A DNA stretch of 23,393 nt from OMIS01 sp964443885 (GCA_964443885.1 CAYUES010000012.1:1-23393); one strand, 5' to 3'. Shown: positions 7,769-14,804, numbered from the stretch's first letter. Numbers and translations: made by a program. Notes: generated by a model not told the origin, from the letters alone.

Positions 7769-7775
7769 CGGCAGT

Positions 7776-8195
7776 ATGAAAGCAATTCTTTGCGACATCG
7801 ACGGTACTTTGGCACTCCTTGGCTCACGTAGTCCATACGATGCTTCGACTGCTGAAGATGATTTACTCAATCACCCCGTCGCCAATATTTTGGAAGTCTA
7901 TAACGAACAAGACCGATTTGATATTCACGTTATTTTAATTACGGGGCGCGAAGAAAAATTTCGACCACAAACAGAGAACTGGCTGCGCAAACATAAAATC
8001 CAGTATGAAGCACTGTACATGCGCCCGACAGGTGACTCTCGCAAAGATACGGTCGTAAAAAAGGAAGTGTATAAAAAAAATATTAAAGACATCTATGATG
8101 TCCTATTTGTTTTAGAAGATCGCGATCAAGTCGTGGCGATGTGGCGAATTGAGCTCGGCCTCACTTGTCTGCAAGTTGAGTACGGAGATTTTTAA
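7776..8195 (+). CDS. Stand-alone polynucleotide 3'-phosphatase (T4 Pnkp phosphatase-domain-like HAD protein)
   Basis: This 139-residue HAD phosphatase matches the C-terminal domain of T4 polynucleotide kinase/phosphatase along its whole length. It has the nucleophile motif DIDGT (7-11, Asp7 and Asp9), RSPYD (18-22), TGR (56-58), MRPTGDSRKDTVVK (82-95), the acidic motif EDRDQVVAMWR (114-124) and the terminal GDF. That domain removes 3'-phosphates from nucleic acid ends. There is no P-loop kinase domain. The ATG at 7776 is chosen because the upstream extension of the frame lies inside the GT87 gene and is not HAD-like. It ends one base before ung, which suggests joint work in base excision repair. 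A 5'-nucleotidase role is the alternative. Confidence 0.85.
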   Translation: MKAILCDIDGTLALLGSRSPYDASTAEDDLLNHPVANILEVYNEQDRFDIHVILITGREEKFRPQTENWLRKHKIQYEALYMRPTGDSRKDTVVKKEVYKKNIKDIYDVLFVLEDRDQVVAMWRIELGLTCLQVEYGDF

Positions 8196-8196
8196 C

Positions 8197-8862
8197 ATGG
8201 CAGATGTCAAAATTGAAAAAAGCTGGAAAGAAGTTTTGGCAGAAGAGTTCTCAAAAGAATATTGGGAAACACTGACTTCATTTGTGCGCGAGCAGTACAA
8301 AAAAAATACGGTCTATCCCCCTGCTTCTCAAATTTTTCGCGCCTTCGATATGTGTCCGTTTGACAAAGTAAAAGTGGTGATCGTTGGCCAAGACCCGTAT
8401 CATGGCAAGAATCAGGCCAATGGCTTATCGTTTGCAGTCAATCCAGGAGTGACTGTTCCACCTTCACTTAAAAATATTTATAAAGAAATTCACGATGACT
8501 TAGGAATTACGCCCCAACCAAACGGTGATCTTTCTCGTTGGGCTGATCAAGGAGTTTTGATGCTCAATAGCGTTCTCACGGTTCTGGCCGGCTCACCTGC
8601 TTCGCATAAAGCCAAAGGTTGGGAAGTGTTTACTGATGCGGCGCTCCGCGCACTCAATGAAAAACGTGAACACTTGGTTTTTTTACTGTGGGGAAAGTAT
8701 GCCCAAGAAAAAGGTGCGATCATTGATCGCAATAAACACTTAGTTTTAACTTCAGCGCATCCTTCACCATACTCAGCAACTTCATTTTTTGGCAACAGAC
8801 ACTTTAGCCGCTGCAATTTTTATCTGGAACAGTTTGATAAAACGCCAATTGATTGGAGTTGA
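8197..8862 (+). CDS. ung: Uracil-DNA glycosylase, family 1
   Basis: This enzyme excises uracil from DNA to start base excision repair. The 221-residue protein is the usual length and carries all family 1 motifs: GQDPYHG at 64-70 with catalytic Asp66, LMLNSVLTV at 121-129 with the uracil-contacting Asn124, and HPSPYSA at 188-194 with catalytic His188. Leu of the standard HPSPLSA is Tyr here, a common change. The ATG at 8197 is chosen over an in-frame start 16 codons upstream because that extension lies inside the phosphatase gene and does not belong to the family. There is a single base between the phosphatase stop and this start, so the two are coupled. It converges on the minus-strand GT gene with a 5-base gap. 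Confidence 0.96.
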   Translation: MADVKIEKSWKEVLAEEFSKEYWETLTSFVREQYKKNTVYPPASQIFRAFDMCPFDKVKVVIVGQDPYHGKNQANGLSFAVNPGVTVPPSLKNIYKEIHDDLGITPQPNGDLSRWADQGVLMLNSVLTVLAGSPASHKAKGWEVFTDAALRALNEKREHLVFLLWGKYAQEKGAIIDRNKHLVLTSAHPSPYSATSFFGNRHFSRCNFYLEQFDKTPIDWS

Positions 8863-8867
8863 GCAAC

Positions 8868-10244
8868 TTACAAAGAAACTAGTAAAAATTTACTCCATAG
8901 TAACTGCAAGAGAATACTAATGCACAGCATACTATAAATATAGTATTGGTATGCTATTCCTTTGAGGAATTCTGGTTTAACTACGCCCAAGATTACCGGT
9001 ACAAATAAGATCACCGTAATAATTTTTCTCACTACTGAAAATCCATCTTCAGGTAAAAATACATTTTCAATTAGAACTAATTGTGCAGGAATCATTAATA
9101 AAAACCAGCCAATCTCACCTTTTAATAGTTGCTGCCAGACATAACCAATTCCGATTGCGATAAGTGGAAAGATAATAAACTTATACCAACCATACAAAGA
9201 AGCTGGAGCAAGTGTTACAAATAAACATACTAGCATTAACCACGGTACAAATAAAAATATTTTATTGTTGTTTATTGTATCGATCGTATGTTTTTTTAAG
9301 TATGCTGCAATACTACCAACTAAGCCAACTAGTACCATTGGGTCGTTTAAAAAGTAGTACCCCAAATCTGGCTTTTCAAAAAGTGTGAAGAAGTACCAAA
9401 ATGTTTGTGGTCGAGTACCATGTGCAACTAACACTGACCAGAAAAGTGAGCAGTTATAAAAACAGCCGTATGCAATAAAACTAACAATTGAAGCGAGTAG
9501 TGCAATTCCTATATAGATAGCTAATCTATACCTATGCTTTGCAAGAAACAGCAACCCAATACTTAATGGGATAACAATGCCACTGAGTTTAACAAGTGGT
9601 GCTATAAAACAAATACCTACAATCAACCAAAACTGCCAAGAATACACAGCTGTTTTTTGATTAATTTCTTTCTCATACTTTCCATTCAGCAAAAGAAACG
9701 TTAGTAACAATGCGCTCATTAGCAAAAGTGCTAAAAGATTCTCGGCAGCTATAATGCGTGATGATAAAATATGGCTCGGCAGTGCACTAAAACTAATACA
9801 AGTGAGTACACCCCAATCAGCACCAAAAACCCGACTTACAAAAATACTTGTTATACCAATCGTCAGGACAGCAATTACTATCATTGGTATTCGCAAGGCC
9901 GACCAGTTAAACACAGTTATGCCATCATTTCCACTGAGCAACGCCCAACTTCCAATAAAAATTTGAAAAGCTGGAGGATGATCGAGGTATGGAGTAACTA
10001 CAACGTGCTCTTTGCCACCAAATATCAATCCTTCGTAACTACCGTATGTATCCCAAAAAACTGTCCATGATTGCGGCTGTCCCTTTGTGAGCAAACTAAT
10101 CCCGCTCATTACCCAAGTTTCTTCGTCTGCTTCAGTGGTACGGAACTCAGATAAATTCATACTCCTGACAAAAGTAGCAATCAAAAGCACCCCTATGATG
10201 ATCATGATCGTACTAGCGTTGAGTGACTTACCTAGAAATGACAT
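8868..10244 (-). CDS. PMT/ArnT-like (GT39/GT83 type) membrane glycosyltransferase
   Basis: This polytopic protein of 458 residues, counted from the chosen start, has the GT-C pattern. After the first helix the loop holds RTTEADEETW (acidic pair about residues 40-42), as in PMT-family enzymes, then YLDHPP at about 87-91, the dolichol-P-mannose/undecaprenyl-sugar transferase signature. Some ten further hydrophobic helices follow. It probably transfers a lipid-linked sugar to an extracytoplasmic acceptor. The frame opens nine codons earlier at 10271, but that ATG lies inside a strong hairpin terminator. The ATG at 10244 sits six bases after a perfect TATAAT, so I prefer it. Confidence 0.8.
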   Translation of the reverse strand: MSFLGKSLNASTIMIIIGVLLIATFVRSMNLSEFRTTEADEETWVMSGISLLTKGQPQSWTVFWDTYGSYEGLIFGGKEHVVVTPYLDHPPAFQIFIGSWALLSGNDGITVFNWSALRIPMIVIAVLTIGITSIFVSRVFGADWGVLTCISFSALPSHILSSRIIAAENLLALLLMSALLLTFLLLNGKYEKEINQKTAVYSWQFWLIVGICFIAPLVKLSGIVIPLSIGLLFLAKHRYRLAIYIGIALLASIVSFIAYGCFYNCSLFWSVLVAHGTRPQTFWYFFTLFEKPDLGYYFLNDPMVLVGLVGSIAAYLKKHTIDTINNNKIFLFVPWLMLVCLFVTLAPASLYGWYKFIIFPLIAIGIGYVWQQLLKGEIGWFLLMIPAQLVLIENVFLPEDGFSVVRKIITVILFVPVILGVVKPEFLKGIAYQYYIYSMLCISILLQLLWSKFLLVSL

Positions 10245-10250
10245 GGCAGT

Positions 10251-10279
10251 ATTATATGAAAAAGGCCACACATTGTCTG
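10251..10279 (-). promoter_or_regulatory. Promoter of the PMT-like gene: CAGACA - 17 bases - TATAAT - 6 bases - ATG
   Basis: On the minus strand a perfect TATAAT (10256-10251) stands six bases before the ATG at 10244. A -35-like CAGACA (10279-10274, four of six matches to TTGACA) lies exactly 17 bases upstream, inside the loop of the preceding terminator. The transcript would begin about at the start codon, hence be leaderless. Confidence 0.7.
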
Positions 10280-10291
10280 TATGGCCTTTTT
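10259..10291 (-). terminator. Hairpin terminator after the cupredoxin gene (works in both directions)
   Basis: AAAAAGGCCA (10259-10268) and TGGCCTTTTT (10282-10291) form a perfect 10-bp stem around a 13-base loop, with a T run on either strand. On the minus strand it lies 36 bases after the cupredoxin stop, which fits a rho-independent terminator for that gene. Confidence 0.85.
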
Positions 10292-10327
10292 GTTTTAATT
10301 TTAAATGTAGCTGCTAGTAATTCTCAG

Positions 10328-10903
10328 CTATTCTTGAACAATAATCGTACCGACTTGTCCATTTGCGCGGTGTTGACCGACTGAACAGTAGTACTCAAAT
10401 GTACCGGCCGTAGTTGGTGTAAACTCGACAGTGTTGGTTTCACCAGATTGAGTAATAGGTAACTTCACATTGAGCTCATCAATAATGAAGTCGTGCATCA
10501 TATCTTTACTAGTCATCACGATCTTAACTTTTTCACCTTTTTTGACAGTGATTGTTTCTGGCTTAAAGTAAAAAGCACCAGCTTCAACTGTAATTGTTCG
10601 CACTTCACCATCTTCCGCCATCATCGCATCCTGAGCACTTGGAGTACTAGTACTATCAAGCATCATAGCGTCTTCTTCATCCATCATACCTGTGTCTTGA
10701 TCTGCCTCCATTGCACCGGTGGTATCAGTCATAGGAGATTCCTGGGTTGTTTCAGTTGTCGCTCCTTGCATCTTGTTTTGATTTTGAGAGTAGACCATTG
10801 CACCACCAAGCAGTAGCAAAATCACAGCTCCAATTACTAAGTACATAGACTTTGAACCAGTATTGTTGGTTGGGGTATCGGTATACATTATTTCTTCAGA
10901 CAT
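10328..10903 (-). CDS. Membrane-anchored cupredoxin (plastocyanin-like copper protein)
   Basis: The 191-residue protein has an N-terminal membrane anchor (about 20-38), a Met- and acid-rich linker (about 45-98, with MMDEEDAMM and DAMMAED) and a C-terminal cupredoxin domain (about 102-191). Type 1 copper ligands are visible: His137 in MMHDF, then Cys173 and His178 in CSVGQH. The usual axial methionine position reads Gln183 (NGQVG), as in stellacyanin-type sites. The likely role is electron transfer or copper handling at the outer face of the membrane; no oxidase or other redox partner is adjacent. A good Shine-Dalgarno AAAGGA lies four bases before the ATG. It is a single-gene transcript ended by the hairpin at 10259-10291. 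Confidence 0.88.
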   Translation of the reverse strand: MSEEIMYTDTPTNNTGSKSMYLVIGAVILLLLGGAMVYSQNQNKMQGATTETTQESPMTDTTGAMEADQDTGMMDEEDAMMLDSTSTPSAQDAMMAEDGEVRTITVEAGAFYFKPETITVKKGEKVKIVMTSKDMMHDFIIDELNVKLPITQSGETNTVEFTPTTAGTFEYYCSVGQHRANGQVGTIIVQE

Positions 10904-10907
10904 GAGA

Positions 10908-10913
10908 TCCTTT
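10908..10913 (-). promoter_or_regulatory. Shine-Dalgarno AAAGGA for the cupredoxin gene
   Basis: AAAGGA lies four bases upstream of the ATG at 10903. It fixes the start and contrasts with the many genes here that lack such a site. A TATTAT sequence at 10928-10923 could be the -10. Confidence 0.6.
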
Positions 10914-10966
10914 CAAATTAGGATAATACAGTACTAACAGGAGTAATTCCCGCCTGCACGGCCTGA

Positions 10967-11001
10967 GTATACTATAAAGTAGTATATAAAATATAGTGTA
11001 C
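10967..11001. repeat. AT-rich inverted repeat in the spacer between RsmB-like gene and cupredoxin
   Basis: GTATACTATA (10967-10976) and TATAGTGTAC (10992-11001) are inverted copies with one mismatch, separated by 15 bases. A separate perfect 14-base palindrome AGAAATTAATTTCT lies at 11012-11025. The spacer lies upstream of the cupredoxin gene, so an operator is possible. Weak pairing and no T run argue against a strong terminator. Confidence 0.35.
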
Positions 11002-11041
11002 AGTTTGCTTAAGAAATTAATTTCTGGCAGCCGGAATTACT

Positions 11042-11998
11042 CTACAGCGACGATTTTATTTTACGCAGTTTAGCAATGAAAAAGCCTTCGTAGTGTTCGC
11101 TGGGAAGGATTCGTTTGGTCATCCTAACTTCTGGAAGATAGGTTTTATTTTCCCAGGCTAGGACAGGTGTTGTAACCAACTCATCAGGAATTGCTGGCTC
11201 TTCTACCACTACTGCGCCCGCTTCTTTTTTGAGAATCCAATCAATCACCGCCTCGTTCTCTTCAGGGGCTAGAGTGCAAGTTGAGTACACGATCACACCA
11301 CCGGGCTTGGTAGCGCTGATCGCTGAACGGAGTAGACTACGTTGCCGATTCGCCAGTTCTTTAATTTTTTTAACCGACCAGGTAGCAAGCGTTTTAGGCT
11401 TTTGTAGATTAAAACGGCCTTCCATACTACATGGGACATCCACCAAGACTCGATCAAATACTTCAGGAAATCGCCGCCAAATAATCTCACCTAAACCACG
11501 CTGTGTTTTTACATTGGTGACACCCAGTTTTACTAAGTTCGCTTGGAGCTTATACATACGGACTGTACTCGTATCATTGGCCAAGATCGTGCCGCCGTTC
11601 TGCATCATCGCTGCCAACTGAGTAGTCTTACTGCCCGGCGCTGCTGCCACATCCAAAACCGCATCGTTTGACTGAGGATCAAGAATACGGGGTGGAATCA
11701 TACTCGAGAGACCTTGCACATACAGACTGCCCGATTGATACAACGGCTGTTCTTCCAGTTCACGAAGACCACGATTTTTTAAGATAAATCCTTCAAGCCA
11801 AGGTACTTCTTCTAGCTCGAAGCCTGCAGCCGTGAGCTCGTCTTTTACAGTGGCATACGATGCTTTAAGCGTATTCGGACGAAAGGTGCTGCGTCGACCT
11901 TGTGAAAGCGCCGCCAAAACTACTGCAGCTTGCTCGGCGCCATATAACGTAGTAATTCTATTCACGAAGTCGCCCGGAAATTGAGTTGGTGTTTCCAT
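11042..11998 (-). CDS. RsmB/NOP family RNA (cytosine-5-)-methyltransferase
   Basis: This enzyme is predicted to methylate cytosine C5 in rRNA or tRNA using SAM. The 318-residue protein has a short N-terminal RNA-binding part and the NOP/NSUN catalytic domain. Motif I is LDVAAAPGSKTTQ (115-127). The motif IV cysteine is DVPCSMEGRF with Cys190, and the catalytic motif VI cysteine is YSTCTLAPEENE with Cys241. Both cysteines needed for the m5C mechanism are present. It lacks the long NusB-like N-terminus of E. coli RsmB, so RsmF-like or archaeal NSUN-like roles are equally possible. It is the last gene of a five-gene minus-strand run, 66 bases after the Nudix gene. Confidence 0.9.
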   Translation of the reverse strand: METPTQFPGDFVNRITTLYGAEQAAVVLAALSQGRRSTFRPNTLKASYATVKDELTAAGFELEEVPWLEGFILKNRGLRELEEQPLYQSGSLYVQGLSSMIPPRILDPQSNDAVLDVAAAPGSKTTQLAAMMQNGGTILANDTSTVRMYKLQANLVKLGVTNVKTQRGLGEIIWRRFPEVFDRVLVDVPCSMEGRFNLQKPKTLATWSVKKIKELANRQRSLLRSAISATKPGGVIVYSTCTLAPEENEAVIDWILKKEAGAVVVEEPAIPDELVTTPVLAWENKTYLPEVRMTKRILPSEHYEGFFIAKLRKIKSSL

Positions 11999-12064
11999 AA
12001 AATCTATATATTTTGCTTATGTGATTGTACCAGATGTTGGAAAAAAGATAGTTTTACTCGTTAG

Positions 12065-12565
12065 TTATAGTTTAGGCAACTCAGAAATACTAATCGTTTC
12101 AATTTTTTCTTGGTCGTTAATCAGCGTATGAGCGAAAAAAATTCCTTGCTGCGCAGTTATTTTCTGCCATAAATAATTAAGGTCATCAACTAGTTCATAC
12201 TCAGAGTTTAAAACTGCATCCTTGTGAAGCCACACCAGCTCACCCTCTTCATTTGAGGTGCCACGCGGAATATCTTTGGACGGTACAGTTATCGTGAAAA
12301 AACACATTAGCCAGTCGTCAGCATACCCACCTTCTAAAGAAACAACCCCTGCCAACCTACAGTCTGCTTCAACTACCACATAGCCTGTTTCTTCCTGAGT
12401 TTCACGCAAAGCTGTCTGCAGGTAGTTTTCACCTGGATCAACTTTACCGCCAACTCCATTCAGCCGATTTGCATCGGTGTCGTTGCCTTTTTTGGTTCGA
12501 TGAATAAACAGATACTCATCTCCGCACTGCAAAAAACAAGTCACTGATTTAATAGTTTTGCGCAT
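12065..12565 (-). CDS. Nudix hydrolase (MutT/8-oxo-dGTPase-like)
   Basis: This 166-residue Nudix protein hydrolyses a nucleoside diphosphate linked to another group. The Nudix box is complete: Gly40-KVDPG-Glu46, seven residues, then RETQEETGY at 54-62, with Thr where an aliphatic residue is common. The region before it (YLFIHRTKK, NRLNGVGGKVDPGE) resembles the MutT/MTH1 group that cleans oxidised nucleotides, but Nudix substrate cannot be read from sequence. A purine-rich GAAAGAGAG stretch directly before the ATG may act as a ribosome site. It begins 24 bases after the tandem-CAP gene and precedes the RNA methyltransferase. Confidence 0.9.
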   Translation of the reverse strand: MRKTIKSVTCFLQCGDEYLFIHRTKKGNDTDANRLNGVGGKVDPGENYLQTALRETQEETGYVVVEADCRLAGVVSLEGGYADDWLMCFFTITVPSKDIPRGTSNEEGELVWLHKDAVLNSEYELVDDLNYLWQKITAQQGIFFAHTLINDQEKIETISISELPKL

Positions 12566-12589
12566 CTCTCTTTCAATCTTTACTGCAAC

Positions 12590-13681
12590 TTACTCACCAA
12601 AGATAATTACAAAGTAACCATCTTGATGACGAGTGCAGACATTATTATACCGTGGATTCAACTGTGCCTCGCGATGTCCTTTGGTAGAGGAGTCAAAACA
12701 CCACTCAATCAGCGCCGTAGCATTTTGTGCCATGAATCCCTCGTTGGTTTGCATGTTCCGACAGTTTTGATAGGCTAAGTTTTCGCCGATCGCACCACCT
12801 GGATACTCACGGATCGGTGCTGGCAAGTTTTCTGGATCAGCAAAGTCTTTACGAAAACCTTCATGGCCATCCAAACCACCATGTGCTATTAAATCCTGGA
12901 CACGTTTTTCAGCATACTCACACAGTTTGGGATGTTCAACTAATTGATGAACTTTATGAGTAGCACGGTATGCATTTAAGGCTTCTAAAACAGAGGTATT
13001 AGAGATCTCAGGAAAGACTATTTTCTGTGCAGTTTTTGGTGGAGTAATCGGGGCAGCTTGTTGCACAGCTGCTTGCGGTTTGGCATAAATTGTCACAACT
13101 ATTCCTTGCACTTCACCGTTGAGAGTAGCCGAGCCTGTTGCCACGCCAATTTGGGTGAGATCAGGTGACGCAAGCGTTTTTAGATGATCAGCATCTGTAC
13201 CCCAGTATTTTTCGAGCTGCACCATCGTCACTGGCCCAATTAATGCATCGTGATACAAAGCTAAGTTTTCAACTCGTTTTTTTTGCAAATAGGTGGTGAG
13301 CAGTTTACTGGAGTCTAGGTTTTCAAAGGACAAGTTATTTGTAATAATAGCTGCCACAATCTGCTCTGCAGCTGAAGTAAGCACTTCTGATGATTCCAAT
13401 GGAGGCAACTTTCGTTCTGCCCGCTCCTGGGTAATACTTTCAACAATCTCGGCAGCTGTAAAAGGAACTTCAGGCTTAATTTTTTCAGGAACACTCTTGC
13501 TTAAAGTGCTACCCAAGATTTTTTCAGGTAAAGACGGGTGCACGTACAGTAAAAAGTTCTTGACTGGGACAAGTACTTCATCACGTTGCATCCGCAGCCA
13601 GCGTACTCCCAACCAGAGATCAAGCACTAAAAAAAGGGCAACGATTATAATCCGCTTTATCGGTAAATCTGATACTACCAT
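12590..13681 (-). CDS. Membrane-anchored protein with two CAP (SCP/PR-1) domains
   Basis: The 363-residue protein has a membrane anchor at about 9-27 and is otherwise extracytoplasmic. Residues 229-362 form a CAP domain: LEALNAYRATH, His273 in GLDGHEGF, GENLA (299-303), IEWCFDSS and GHREAQLNPRYNNVC with His336. Four cysteines (254, 307, 328, 349) could form two disulfides. Residues 78-200 look like a second, diverged CAP domain: ITQERAERKLPPL, VENLA (137-141), YWGTDADHL with His166, and DLTQIGVA, but without the first histidine or the cysteines. CAP domain function in bacteria is largely unknown; sterol or lipid binding and protease-like roles have been proposed for relatives. It starts 10 bases after the lipoprotein gene. 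Confidence 0.85.
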   Translation of the reverse strand: MVVSDLPIKRIIIVALFLVLDLWLGVRWLRMQRDEVLVPVKNFLLYVHPSLPEKILGSTLSKSVPEKIKPEVPFTAAEIVESITQERAERKLPPLESSEVLTSAAEQIVAAIITNNLSFENLDSSKLLTTYLQKKRVENLALYHDALIGPVTMVQLEKYWGTDADHLKTLASPDLTQIGVATGSATLNGEVQGIVVTIYAKPQAAVQQAAPITPPKTAQKIVFPEISNTSVLEALNAYRATHKVHQLVEHPKLCEYAEKRVQDLIAHGGLDGHEGFRKDFADPENLPAPIREYPGGAIGENLAYQNCRNMQTNEGFMAQNATALIEWCFDSSTKGHREAQLNPRYNNVCTRHQDGYFVIIFGE

Positions 13682-13691
13682 GTCTGATATC

Positions 13692-13988
13692 TTACAAGCC
13701 TACATCTTGTGTGTTAAGTGTCTGAGCATCTTCTATTGAGTCAGCTTCCTCGAGGGCAGCATCAACCTCAGTTGAAGTTGCTTGAACTGCTTCAGCATTT
13801 GTTTGTGCTTCACGTACTTTTTGGACTGAAGTGTAGGTTTCTGCTGTCATTTCAGCTGATAGATCTGTAGTTGTAGTATCACTACTGTTCTCACTGTTTC
13901 CAAATCGAGCACGCAGCGAGCTACAACCTGAGAGTGTTCCTGCAAAAATCACGAGCAGTAAGAGTCTGAATATCATTTTTTTGGACAT
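13692..13988 (-). CDS. Small lipoprotein of unknown function
   Basis: This 98-residue protein has a type II signal peptide: MSKKMIFRLLLLVIFAG then the lipobox LSGC, with Cys22 expected to be lipidated. The mature part starts SSLRARFGNSE and is acidic and rich in Ser, Thr, Ala, Glu and Gln, with no cysteine, and probably is flexible or helical. I recognise no family. A strong Shine-Dalgarno AAGGAG lies four bases before the ATG (13993-13998). It sits between a secreted helical protein (12-base gap) and the tandem-CAP gene (10-base gap), so the three products probably meet at the outer face of the membrane. Confidence 0.75.
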   Translation of the reverse strand: MSKKMIFRLLLLVIFAGTLSGCSSLRARFGNSENSSDTTTTDLSAEMTAETYTSVQKVREAQTNAEAVQATSTEVDAALEEADSIEDAQTLNTQDVGL

Positions 13989-13992
13989 GCTA

Positions 13993-13998
13993 CTCCTT
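13993..13998 (-). promoter_or_regulatory. Shine-Dalgarno AAGGAG for the lipoprotein gene
   Basis: AAGGAG lies four bases upstream of the ATG at 13988, one of the strongest ribosome binding sites in the window. It suggests high output of the lipoprotein from the operon mRNA. Confidence 0.65.
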
Positions 13999-14000
13999 AT

Positions 14001-14744
14001 TTAATTAGTTTCAGTTGTACTATTTTTAACAGCTTGTAGTGCCGGTTTAAGCTCATTCTCGATTACAATACGAACATCTTTGTGCTCTTTTTCATATGCT
14101 TGTCTGAGAGTTCTTAGTTGCTCAAACTTTGTTCTTCGCTCTGTTGCTGAACCATCGCATGAAAGATTCTTAATTTCTTCAGCTTTAGTAACATACGCAT
14201 CCGCTGCCGCAAGTAACTCAGCTCGCTCTTTTTGTAAGTTTGTTGCAGCTGACCGTAAATCTGTTAGATCAGTAGTTGTGTTGTCCAGGCGATTAATTAA
14301 TTCTGTTATAACTTGATAAATACGTTTGTAGTTATTTTCTCGTTGTTGATAGCTCGTTTGAAAACCTTCTGCATGACTAGTGAGACGAGTTGCAACCGCT
14401 TCACAGTTTTTAACCAAACCATTAGATTCGTCCTTACGATCAGCCGCAGTATCTGCAGCTTTCTCTAGACGTTTATCTTTTTGTTGATAAGGGACTGCCT
14501 TTTGCACTCTTTGCAGAGGTTTTCTGTCTGAGTTCTTTTGAGAATCATCTGAGCTGTCACTCCATTGTCGCTGTTCTTGATATACTTCATTTGTTACGAT
14601 GCTACTTCCGTTGTTCTCGATCTTGAGCTCTGATTCTGATGTAACTTCTTGACGCTGCCTTGAAATAATCTCATAGGCTGAGGCCGAAGGAACTGCTACT
14701 ATAGCAATTGTAAGTATGAGGAACAGTGTCTGGAGTTTTTTCAT
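14001..14744 (-). CDS. Secreted helical (coiled-coil) protein of unknown function
   Basis: The 247-residue protein has a clear Sec signal peptide (MKKLQTLFLILTIAIVAVPSASA, likely cut after residue 23). A polar, Gln/Ser/Asp-rich stretch to about residue 105 follows, then long heptad-like helices to the end. The only two cysteines, Cys114 and Cys196, flank the helical hairpin and could form a disulfide clamp. No family is recognised. An AAAGG ribosome site lies about ten bases before the ATG. It is the first gene of the operon with the lipoprotein and tandem-CAP genes and diverges from the CapA-like gene. A structural or binding role outside the membrane is the only inference I would make. Confidence 0.75.
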   Translation of the reverse strand: MKKLQTLFLILTIAIVAVPSASAYEIISRQRQEVTSESELKIENNGSSIVTNEVYQEQRQWSDSSDDSQKNSDRKPLQRVQKAVPYQQKDKRLEKAADTAADRKDESNGLVKNCEAVATRLTSHAEGFQTSYQQRENNYKRIYQVITELINRLDNTTTDLTDLRSAATNLQKERAELLAAADAYVTKAEEIKNLSCDGSATERRTKFEQLRTLRQAYEKEHKDVRIVIENELKPALQAVKNSTTETN

Positions 14745-14798
14745 TTAGAGCGACCTTTCTACTCTCTAGGTATATCGTTTGGTCGTTTTACTATACAC

Positions 14799-14804
14799 TA
14801 TACT
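14799..14804 (+). promoter_or_regulatory. Possible -10 TATACT for the CapA-like gene in the divergent spacer
   Basis: TATACT lies 28 bases before the ATG at 14833 in the 88-base spacer between divergent genes. The -35 is unclear, so this is tentative. Confidence 0.3.

Noticed and set aside
7581..7775. N-terminal 65-codon extension of the 3'-phosphatase frame
   Set aside because: It lies wholly inside the GT87 coding region in another frame and is not HAD-like; the ATG at 7776 begins directly at the DIDGT domain and has a TATAGT before it.
8149..8196. 16-codon extension of Ung
   Set aside because: It overlaps the end of the phosphatase gene and Ung family members start near the ATG at 8197.
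10245..10271. Upstream ATG at 10271 for the PMT-like gene
   Set aside because: It lies inside a 10-bp terminator hairpin and upstream of a perfect TATAAT that would then be inside the coding region.
13293..13739. 148-codon plus-strand frame opposite the CAP and lipoprotein genes
   Set aside because: It is low complexity, Ser/Arg/Lys rich, with no family signature, and antisense to well-supported genes; a shadow frame.
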